A DNA stretch of 64,000 nt from Saccharofermentans sp. (GTDB lineage Bacteria; Bacillota; Clostridia; Saccharofermentanales; Saccharofermentanaceae): assembly GCA_024691325.1 (NCBI GenBank), contig JAILNR010000009.1, positions 62,001 through 126,000 on the forward strand. Direction: 5' to 3'. Below, in pieces: positions 54,590-61,200 of the stretch. The notes beneath the pieces are model-generated. The model had not been told where the DNA came from. It ran no database searches and saw only the letters and a program-made list of their open reading frames with translations. Position 1 is the first letter of the stretch, and each line of letters starts with the position of its first letter. The position numbers were made by a program, and so were the translations under genes.

Positions 54590-56175
54590 TAAAGTCACGT
54601 AAAGCATTATCTTTGCTATTATCTTTTGCCGTGCTCGCATCGTCGTTTCTTATGAGTGCGTGCCATGAGCAGGTTGAACGTCACGAGTTTATCGTGCCTG
54701 ATGCCTTTGACTCGATGCACCAGTACGAGATCACATTCTGGGCAAAGAACGATACCAATATCAATCAGACGAGGATCTATAATCAGGCGATAGAAGACTT
54801 TGAGGCCTTGTATCCTAATATCCATGTAACCATCAGGCTTTATACTGACTACAACAAGATATATAACGATGTAATTACTAATATCGCTACGGATACTACT
54901 CCTAATGTCTGTATCACTTATCCTGACCATATTGCCACATATATCTCGGGTGAGAATACGGTCGTACCTTTGGATAATCTGTTCACCGATCCGAACTACG
55001 GATTAGGCGGAGCTCTTGTAAGATTTAATTCGCCTTCTGTAGATCAGGTGGTTCCCGAGTTTTTGGACGAGTGCGTTATCAATAACCGGCACTATGCCAT
55101 CCCGTACATGAGATCTACGGAGGCTCTTTACATCAACAAAACATATGTTGAAGCCTTGGGATACGAGGTCCCCGATATCGTTACATGGGATTTTGTTTGG
55201 GAGGTAAGTAACGCGGCTATGGCTCAAAATGCCGATGGTACTTATGCAGTTAACGGCCAGTCGGTTATGATTCCCTTCATCTATAAGTCATCAGATAACA
55301 TGATGATAACTATGCTAAGGCAGCTTGATGCAGGTTATTCGGACAACATGGGCAATATCGGCCTGTTTAATAACACGACCACTTCAATTTTGAGAACTGT
55401 TGCGGATGAAGTCGGACAGGGAGCTTTCTCGACGTTTACCGTATCCGGTTATCCCGCGAACTTCCTTAATGCCGGTCAGTGTATATTTGCCGTGGATTCC
55501 ACTGCAGGTGCCACATGGATGGGCTCTGATGCACCTTTGTCCGATATCCACGAGAGCGAGATCGTTGACTTTGAGACTGTCGTAAGACCGGTTCCCCAGT
55601 TTGATACTGCTAATCCCCGGATGATATCCCAGGGACCTTCAATCTGTATCTTCAATAAGGAAGATCCCCAGGAGGTACTGGCTTCCTGGCTTTTCGCGCA
55701 GTATCTTCTTTCCAATGAAGTTCAGATTGCATATGCAGGTACTGAAGGCTATGTCCCTGTCACCACGATGGCACAGCAGTCGCAGGAGTACCAGGATTAT
55801 CTTAATGATCCTGCGCAGTACAGTATCAAGATAGCGGCTACCAACATGTTCCTTGATAATATCGACAATACATTTGTAACGGCTGTCTTTAACGGATCAA
55901 CTTCTCTGCGTAATGCGGCTGCCCAGCTTATAGACAGTACGGTCAAGTCGGTAAGAAGGCACGAGACCATTAATGACGATTACTTTGATCATCTTTATGC
56001 TGAGGTTACGGCATTATACCGTCTCGATCAGTTGTCAGGTGCCAAGGACAGCCGTACGGATCTGGGACCTTTGCCTGCTGAATCCAAGTTTTTGCTGACT
56101 TTGCTTGGTGTAGTTTGGATAGGAATAGGCGCCTATTTTATAACCGATTTGGTAAAAAAGCGAAAAAAGGCTTAA
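54586..56175 (+). CDS. Sugar-binding lipoprotein with C-terminal membrane segment
   Basis: 529 residues. Lipoprotein signal ending FLMSACHEQ. Family 1 extracellular solute-binding fold: YEITFWAKNDTN, AIEDFEALYPNIHVTIRLYTDYNKIYNDVITNIATDTTPNVCI, YINKTYVEALGYEVPDIVTWDFVWEV. Unusually, the last 40 residues contain a hydrophobic helix (FLLTLLGVVWIGIGAYFITDL) and a basic tail (VKKRKKA), so the protein may be tethered at both ends. Substrate probably an oligosaccharide or glycerol-phosphodiester; not determined. Confidence 0.93.
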   Translation: MIKSRKALSLLLSFAVLASSFLMSACHEQVERHEFIVPDAFDSMHQYEITFWAKNDTNINQTRIYNQAIEDFEALYPNIHVTIRLYTDYNKIYNDVITNIATDTTPNVCITYPDHIATYISGENTVVPLDNLFTDPNYGLGGALVRFNSPSVDQVVPEFLDECVINNRHYAIPYMRSTEALYINKTYVEALGYEVPDIVTWDFVWEVSNAAMAQNADGTYAVNGQSVMIPFIYKSSDNMMITMLRQLDAGYSDNMGNIGLFNNTTTSILRTVADEVGQGAFSTFTVSGYPANFLNAGQCIFAVDSTAGATWMGSDAPLSDIHESEIVDFETVVRPVPQFDTANPRMISQGPSICIFNKEDPQEVLASWLFAQYLLSNEVQIAYAGTEGYVPVTTMAQQSQEYQDYLNDPAQYSIKIAATNMFLDNIDNTFVTAVFNGSTSLRNAAAQLIDSTVKSVRRHETINDDYFDHLYAEVTALYRLDQLSGAKDSRTDLGPLPAESKFLLTLLGVVWIGIGAYFITDLVKKRKKA

Positions 56176-56180
56176 AGGAT

Positions 56181-56209
56181 ATTACATACCCCGATAAATC
56201 ATATATAAT
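56181..56209 (+). promoter_or_regulatory. Promoter of the lipoprotein gene at 56270
   Basis: ATTACA (56181-56186), 17 bases, TATAAT (56204-56209). An inverted repeat TTACCGG/CCGGTAA (56220-56255) lies in the leader. Confidence 0.6.
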
Positions 56210-56269
56210 TACCCTTAGGTTACCGGCTTGCATTAACTATATCCGCGACCGGTAAGAAAGAAGGTTATT

Positions 56270-57034
56270 ATGAAGACATTTAAGAAGGTTATGTCCCTTG
56301 CAGTAGTTGCAGCAATGGCTCTTTCTGTCTTTGGTTGTGCTAAGAATGATGCATCTGAGACAGAGGCTGCTGAGAGTGCGCAGAGTCAAGTGGATGCTGA
56401 GTACCTCTCATATGCAGAGTACGAGGCAGCAGCAATTGATACACAGGTTACAGTCCTTTGTACAGTAATGGCTACACAGTCCTGGTGGGAAGATAAGATC
56501 ACAGTTTATGCTGCTGATCAGGACGGTGCTTACTTCATCTATGAGATGGCTTGTTCTGAAGAGGATGCAGCTAATCTTACAGCCGGAACAACAATCCTTG
56601 TAACAGGTTACAAGTCTGAGTGGGAAGGTGAGATCGAGATTACTGATGCTACATTCGAGTTTGCTGATGTCGACGGCGTAGCAATTGCAGCAGTTGATCT
56701 TACAGCTGATTTTGCTGATGACGATGCTTTGCTTGCACATCAGAATCAGTATTTCTCAATGAGCGGTCTTACAGTTGAGGCAATCGGCGATAACGGCGAG
56801 GCTTTCTTCTATAAGTGGGATAATTCCGGTACACAGGGTGATGACCTCTACTTCACAGTTTCTGACGGTACAGTTACACGTACATTCACAGTTGAGGCTT
56901 ATCTGACAGGCGCTGATACAGATGTTTATCAGGCTGTTGAGGGCTTGAATGTCGGTGATACGATCGATGTATCCGGTTATATGTACTGGTACGAGGGTCC
57001 TAATCCTCACATCACATCCGTATCTGTCGGATAA
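56270..57034 (+). CDS. Lipoprotein with OB-fold-like repeats
   Basis: 254 residues. Lipoprotein signal ending LSVFGCAKN. The outer part seems to hold two similar beta-barrel units (TVLCTVMATQSWWEDKITVYA with TTILVTGYKSEWEGEIEITDATFEF, and the later GLTVEAIGDNGEAFFYKW with GLNVGDTIDVSGYMYWYEG), resembling bacterial OB-fold lipoproteins. Function unknown. ATG behind AGAAGG; closed by a strong terminator. Confidence 0.8.
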   Translation: MKTFKKVMSLAVVAAMALSVFGCAKNDASETEAAESAQSQVDAEYLSYAEYEAAAIDTQVTVLCTVMATQSWWEDKITVYAADQDGAYFIYEMACSEEDAANLTAGTTILVTGYKSEWEGEIEITDATFEFADVDGVAIAAVDLTADFADDDALLAHQNQYFSMSGLTVEAIGDNGEAFFYKWDNSGTQGDDLYFTVSDGTVTRTFTVEAYLTGADTDVYQAVEGLNVGDTIDVSGYMYWYEGPNPHITSVSVG

Positions 57035-57066
57035 TAAAGACTTAAGAGTATAAAGAAGAATAGAAG

Positions 57067-57094
57067 GACCGTCTCTTCGGAGACGGTCTTTTTG
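57067..57094 (+). terminator. Terminator with UUCG loop
   Basis: GACCGTCTC pairs with GAGACGGTC around TTCG, then TTTTTG. Confidence 0.92.
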
Positions 57095-57124
57095 TATCAT
57101 TTAAAACACTCTGATGACCCCTCT

Positions 57125-57157
57125 TTGTAACATTGTTAACTTACAATGAGATTAATA
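57125..57157 (+). promoter_or_regulatory. MerR-style promoter and operator candidate
   Basis: TTGTAA (57125-57130) and ATTAAT/TTAATA (57151-57157) are 20-21 bases apart, with dyad CATTGT-TAACTT-ACAATG (57131-57148) filling the spacer, as in MerR-type promoters. The next gene encodes a MerR-like protein, so self-control is likely. Confidence 0.5.
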
Positions 57158-57182
57158 ACGTGAAAGTGAGGAAGTGTCAGCA

Positions 57183-57809
57183 ATGGAAGAACAGTTAATC
57201 TCCAAGATTGAACTTCTTAAGGTAACCAAGATATCTTACGGAACCCTCTACAGATGGAAAAGATTAGGTCTTATCCCTGAGAGCTGGTTTATTCACAGAG
57301 CTACTGATATCGGTCAGGCAACATACCTTCCGCGTGAGAAGGTGCTTACCAGAATTGCCAGAATACAGGAGCTTAAAAGCGAGCTTACTGTCGAGCAGAT
57401 GCAGGAGCTTTTCTCTGCGAATGTTAAGAGCTTCAAGATCCCTTTGAAGGATTTTTCCGATCTTAATATCGTATCCAAGCTTGCGCTTACGGCTTTTACC
57501 GGTATCTTCCCCACGAAGGATAAGCTTGATTTCAACGATGTATTCTCCATGTATGTTGTGGATCATCTCATGAAGCTCTCGGGTTTCTACCTTGAGGATG
57601 CCAAGCAGGTATTAAGACTTCTTTGCAAGTATCTGTCGAAGGAGACTTCAAAGGACTATCAGCTGCTTCTTCTGCGTAAGATGGGCGTGCCGATGACGGT
57701 TCTTGTTAAGGGTGATGAGGAGATCTTGCTCGAAGACAACACCGAGATCATCGCCTGTGCTAATCTCGTTGAGTTCGAATCAGCATTGAAGAACAGACTT
57801 ATCGCATAA
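57183..57809 (+). CDS. YhbD-like (DUF4004) MerR-type regulator
   Basis: 208 residues. N-terminal winged helix with LISKIELLKVTKISYGTLYRWKRLGLIPESWFI, then YLPREKVLTRIARIQELK, matching Bacillus YhbD. The C-terminal part is helical, of unknown role. ATG at 57183 follows GTGAGGA; an in-frame GTG at 57174 is too close to the ribosome site. Overlaps the ArsR-like gene by one base. Confidence 0.85.
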   Translation: MEEQLISKIELLKVTKISYGTLYRWKRLGLIPESWFIHRATDIGQATYLPREKVLTRIARIQELKSELTVEQMQELFSANVKSFKIPLKDFSDLNIVSKLALTAFTGIFPTKDKLDFNDVFSMYVVDHLMKLSGFYLEDAKQVLRLLCKYLSKETSKDYQLLLLRKMGVPMTVLVKGDEEILLEDNTEIIACANLVEFESALKNRLIA

Positions 57810-58198
57810 TGGCAGCACAGTTCGAGATTCTTATGCACCGTTTATCAATCCTCGCGGAACCGATGAGGCTTGATATACTTGCGGTAATAAGCAGCTCGGG
57901 CACATGCTGCGCTTCAGATATTCTTGCGCACTTTGATATCACTCAGCCGACCCTGTCACACCACATGAGTGTGCTGATCGAGAATGAGATCGTCACTGCG
58001 GTTAAGAGCGGACGCTTTATGCAATACAGCATCAACAAAAAGGCTGTGGGCGAGCTAAAGCAGGTTCTCGACGCACTTTGTGAAGACAATGTGGCAGTGG
58101 CGCCTCCGGTTAAGACGGAAAACGCTTCCGAAGACAAGAACCGTAAGAAGAAAAAGAAGAGCGAAAAGAAGAAAAAAGACAAGAAAAAGAAGAAATAA
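57809..58198 (+). CDS. ArsR-type regulator with poly-lysine tail
   Basis: 129 residues. Winged-helix core RLSILAEPMRLDILAVISSSGTCCASDILAHFDITQPTLSHHMSVLIENEIV and FMQYSINKKAVGEL, typical of ArsR/SmtB. The metal-site ELCV box is altered to a CC-containing turn (GTCCAS). The last 30 residues are almost only Lys with a few Asp/Ser, unusual for the family and likely to bind nucleic acid or membranes. Probably acts with the YhbD-like neighbour. Confidence 0.88.
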   Translation: MAAQFEILMHRLSILAEPMRLDILAVISSSGTCCASDILAHFDITQPTLSHHMSVLIENEIVTAVKSGRFMQYSINKKAVGELKQVLDALCEDNVAVAPPVKTENASEDKNRKKKKKSEKKKKDKKKKK

Positions 58199-58202
58199 GT
58201 AC

Positions 58203-58230
58203 AAATGCCTCGTAATATCGAGGCATTTTT
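58203..58230 (+). terminator. Terminator after the ArsR-like gene
   Basis: AAATGCCTCG pairs with CGAGGCATTT, loop TAATAT, then TT. Confidence 0.85.
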
Positions 58231-58261
58231 GAATTATTCGCATAATATTTACTTTTATCTA

Positions 58262-58290
58262 TTCAAAAAAATGTGCAATTAATCTAAAAT
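58262..58290 (+). promoter_or_regulatory. Promoter of the small P-loop gene
   Basis: TTCAAA (58262-58267), 17 bases, TAAAAT (58285-58290). Confidence 0.5.
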
Positions 58291-58343
58291 AGACTTATCC
58301 GATGAGAGTCGGAAAAAGAACACAACTGAAGGAGATCTTCTAT

Positions 58344-58751
58344 ATGATTAAGATTATCGCAGGTGAAAAGGGAACAGGAAAGACAGCGAAGCTTGTTGAA
58401 GATATCAACACAGCTTCAAGACAGGACAACAATATCGTCTGCATTGAGCGCGGCAACAGATTAGACCAGCTTCTTAAGCCTAATGTCAGACTTATAAATA
58501 TGAAAGAATATCCGGTTGAAGGATTTGACCAGCTTTTGGCATTCGTCGGCGGTATCTGTTCTAAGGATTATGACCTTACTCACATCTACATCGACAGTAT
58601 CTTTAAGGTAGCAAACGAAGAGGGCATGGATAAGCTCGAGACATTCCTTACAAAGCTTGACCTTTTCCTCAAGGACACTCCTGTAACGGCAATGATCATC
58701 TTGAGCGGCAAGACAGATGACTTCCCTGAATCCATTAAGGCATATCTTTGA
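58344..58751 (+). CDS. Small P-loop NTPase-like protein
   Basis: 135 residues. Starts MIKIIAGEKGTGKTAKLVEDIN, with Walker A GEKGTGKT; IYIDSIF may serve as Walker B. The rest has no known family by eye; similar short proteins are common in Clostridia. ATG at 58344 behind AAGGAG is preferred over an ATG at 58302. Function unknown; between two terminators, so a single-gene unit. Confidence 0.75.
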   Translation: MIKIIAGEKGTGKTAKLVEDINTASRQDNNIVCIERGNRLDQLLKPNVRLINMKEYPVEGFDQLLAFVGGICSKDYDLTHIYIDSIFKVANEEGMDKLETFLTKLDLFLKDTPVTAMIILSGKTDDFPESIKAYL

Positions 58752-58772
58752 TAAATACAGATTATTGAAGGA

Positions 58773-58804
58773 AGAAGGAGCTTAACGGCTCCTTCTTTTT
58801 ATAT
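58773..58804 (+). terminator. Terminator after the P-loop gene
   Basis: AGAAGGAGC pairs with GCTCCTTCT, loop TTAACG, then TTTT. Confidence 0.85.
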
Positions 58805-58818
58805 ATAAAAAAGAAAGT

Positions 58819-58847
58819 TTGCCAGACGGCGTCCTTTATGTTAATAT
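58819..58847 (+). promoter_or_regulatory. Promoter of the rimP-nusA-infB operon
   Basis: TTGCCA (58819-58824), 17 bases, TAATAT (58842-58847). Confidence 0.7.
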
Positions 58848-58874
58848 GTACGCGGTCAGATTACTTTATTAAGT

Positions 58875-58906
58875 AAACGAGCTTCTTGGAGCTCGTTTTT
58901 CTTTTA
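58875..58906 (+). terminator. Terminator-like hairpin in the rimP leader
   Basis: AAACGAGCT pairs with AGCTCGTTT around TCTTGG, then TTCTTTT. It lies between the promoter and rimP, so it may be an attenuator controlled by NusA level. Confidence 0.7.
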
Positions 58907-58927
58907 GTAAAAACAACAGGAGTGGGT

Positions 58928-59395
58928 ATGGCAAAAAGATCCAAGATCGCTCAGGAAGCATACGACATTGCTAAGCCTGAAGCGGAAAAGATGGGGTATG
59001 ACCTCGTTGATGCCGAGTACAAGAAGGAAGGGCAGGACATGTTCCTGAGGCTCTTCATCGACAGAAGAGGCGGAATATCGATTGACGATTGCGAAGCATT
59101 CAGCAAGGTGATAGATCCGATCTTTGATGAGAAGCTTAAATGCGATGCTGATTACTTCGAGGTAAGCTCGCCGGGATTAACAAGGCCTTTGGAGGATATC
59201 TCGGATTACAAAAGGTACGAGGGTGAGCTTGTTGACGTAAAGCTGTTTACGGCGGAGAAGCTGGGGACCAAGAGCTTTACGGGCAAGATACTCGAGGCAA
59301 AGGACACGACGGTTATTTTCGAGAAGGAAGACGGAACCGGGGCTGAGCTTGAACTTACTGACATAAGCAAGGCCGTAAGACACATAGTTTTTTAA
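58928..59395 (+). CDS. rimP: Ribosome maturation factor RimP
   Basis: 155 residues. Needed for 30S subunit maturation. EYKKEGQDMFLRLFIDRRGGISIDDCEAFSKVIDPIFDE and FEVSSPGLTRPLEDISDYKRYEGELVDVKLF are typical. ATG at 58928 behind CAGGAG; an earlier in-frame start would lie in the leader hairpin. First gene of the operon. Confidence 0.95.
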   Translation: MAKRSKIAQEAYDIAKPEAEKMGYDLVDAEYKKEGQDMFLRLFIDRRGGISIDDCEAFSKVIDPIFDEKLKCDADYFEVSSPGLTRPLEDISDYKRYEGELVDVKLFTAEKLGTKSFTGKILEAKDTTVIFEKEDGTGAELELTDISKAVRHIVF

Positions 59396-59414
59396 TATTT
59401 GGAGGTATATAAAA

Positions 59415-60590
59415 ATGGCAGCAAAGAAAAAGGAGTCTCAGCAGGAGCCCAGAGATAATGTGCTTGATGTTATCAAGCTTCTTGCAAGAGAGAGAGGAAT
59501 TGACGAGGAAGAACTCATCAAGGCTGTAGAAGACGGTATGGTCACAGCTTACAAAAGAGAGTTCTCAAGTGCAGGTATCATCGAGACTGTTGAAGCCGAG
59601 ATCGATCGCGAGACAGGTGAGATCTATGTATACCAGTTGAAGGAAGTAGTTGACGAGGTTGAGGATCCCGTTAATGAGGTTTCCATTGAAGAGGCAAAGG
59701 CCGCAGATCCTGATGTAGAGCTTGGCGACTTCCTCGAGTACGGCCTTGATGCCGATAAGCTCGGAAGACTTGCTGCTACAGCAGCTAAGAGTGCTATCTC
59801 ACAGAAGGTAAGAAGCGCAGAGTATAAGAGAATCAACGACGAGTTCTCCGGCAAGATCGGTGAGCTTGCTTCCGGTATCATCGTAAGAAAGGATGCAAGA
59901 AACGTTTACGTTGATATCGATCACGCTGAGGCTGTTCTTCCCAGAAACGGACAGATCAGAGGCGAGAGCTATGAAGTAAACAGGACAATGAAGTTCCTCG
60001 TATTAAGAGTTGAGGAGCACAACGACCGTCCTTCAATCACAGTATCAAGAACAGCTCCTGAGCTTGTTAAGAAGCTCTTCGAGCTTGAGATCCCCGAGGT
60101 TAAGTCCGGTGAAGTTATCATCCAGGGTGTTACAAGAGAACCCGGTTCAAGATCCAAGGTTGCTGTTTACTCAAGAGATGAGAACATCGATGCCAAGGGT
60201 TCCTGCGTAGGTCCCAGAGGTCAGCGAGTTCAGACTATTATGAACGAATTGGGCGGCGAGAAGATCGATATCATCGATTGGAATGAAGATCCCGCACTGT
60301 TTATAAGCGAAGCTTTACAGCCTGCTAAGGCAATCAGAGTTGATACAGAGGTAACAACCAAGGAAGACGGTCATGTTGAGCGTTATGCCAAGGTTATCGT
60401 TCCCGATCAGCAGTTCAATCTTGCAATCGGAAGAGCAGGTCAGAATGTAAGACTTGCAGCTCACCTCACAGGCTATAAGATCGACATTAAAAGAGAGTCT
60501 GATGATGCGACAGAGGCAACTCAGTCCGTTATCGATAAGTTCACTGTTGCTGATGAGGCAAGTGAAGAGGAAGTAAAGACTGAAGAATGA
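59415..60590 (+). CDS. nusA: Transcription termination/antitermination factor NusA
   Basis: 391 residues. N-terminal polymerase-binding domain (IKLLARERGIDEEELIKAVEDGMVTAYKREF), S1 domain (ASGIIVRKDARNVYVDIDHAEAVLPRNGQIRGE), KH domains (VKSGEVIIQGVTREPGSRSKVAVYS, CVGPRGQRVQTIMNELGGEKIDII and AIGRAGQNVRLAAHLTGYKIDI). ATG behind GGAGG. Ends with an acidic tail; overlaps ylxR by 4 bases. Confidence 0.97.
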   Translation: MAAKKKESQQEPRDNVLDVIKLLARERGIDEEELIKAVEDGMVTAYKREFSSAGIIETVEAEIDRETGEIYVYQLKEVVDEVEDPVNEVSIEEAKAADPDVELGDFLEYGLDADKLGRLAATAAKSAISQKVRSAEYKRINDEFSGKIGELASGIIVRKDARNVYVDIDHAEAVLPRNGQIRGESYEVNRTMKFLVLRVEEHNDRPSITVSRTAPELVKKLFELEIPEVKSGEVIIQGVTREPGSRSKVAVYSRDENIDAKGSCVGPRGQRVQTIMNELGGEKIDIIDWNEDPALFISEALQPAKAIRVDTEVTTKEDGHVERYAKVIVPDQQFNLAIGRAGQNVRLAAHLTGYKIDIKRESDDATEATQSVIDKFTVADEASEEEVKTEE

Positions 60591-60862
60591 CGACAGTAAA
60601 GCCGAAGAAGCAGCCCCAGAGAATGTGCGTCAGCTGCAGAACGAGACGCGACAAAAGAGATCTTGTCCGTGTAACGCTCAAGGATGACGGAACGCTGGTC
60701 GTTGATCCGACGGGTAAGATGCCCGGAAGAGGAGCCTATCTTTGTAAAGATATTAACTGCATAAAGATGGAGCTCAAGGCACACCGCATATCGAAAGGTC
60801 TCGGAGCCGAACCCGGTGAAGATGAACTTTTGAAGTTTGCAAAGGAGATAGAGAATCTTTGA
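60587..60862 (+). CDS. ylxR: YlxR family RNA-binding protein
   Basis: 91 residues. MCVSCRTRRDKRDLVRV and DPTGKMPGRGAYLCKDINC match YlxR (DUF448), recently linked to RNase P control (RnpM) in Bacillus. Sits between nusA and ylxQ as usual. Confidence 0.93.
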   Translation: MTTVKPKKQPQRMCVSCRTRRDKRDLVRVTLKDDGTLVVDPTGKMPGRGAYLCKDINCIKMELKAHRISKGLGAEPGEDELLKFAKEIENL

Positions 60863-61200
60863 CGGACGGACTTAACACATTGAAGTTCTTAGGTCTCGCA
60901 GCAAGAGCGGGAAGTGTCGTATCAGGATTTGATCAGGTTACGTCCTCGGTAAGAAGAGGACAGGCCGAGCTTCTGATAATAGCTACCGACATATCAAGAA
61001 ACACATTGTCCAAGCTTCTTGATATAGGAAGTAAGGAAGGCGTAAAAATGCCGGAAGCATTCAGCTTCGGAACGCAGTATGAACTCGGCAGGGCAATAGG
61101 CAAACCTGACAGGGCTCTCATTGCCGTAACGGACAAGGGGTTCGCGGATAAATTATCCGCCATGCTTCAATCGATGATTAACAAGGAGGATATTCATTAA
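60859..61200 (+). CDS. ylxQ: L7Ae-type ribosomal-like protein YlxQ
   Basis: 113 residues. [38 protein letters not shown] and [21 protein letters not shown] match the L7Ae/L30e family. Start is TTG overlapping the ylxR stop by 4 bases (TTGA); role is K-turn RNA binding, exact target unknown. Confidence 0.92.
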   Translation: MTDGLNTLKFLGLAARAGSVVSGFDQVTSSVRRGQAELLIIATDISRNTLSKLLDIGSKEGVKMPEAFSFGTQYELGRAIGKPDRALIAVTDKGFADKLSAMLQSMINKEDIH

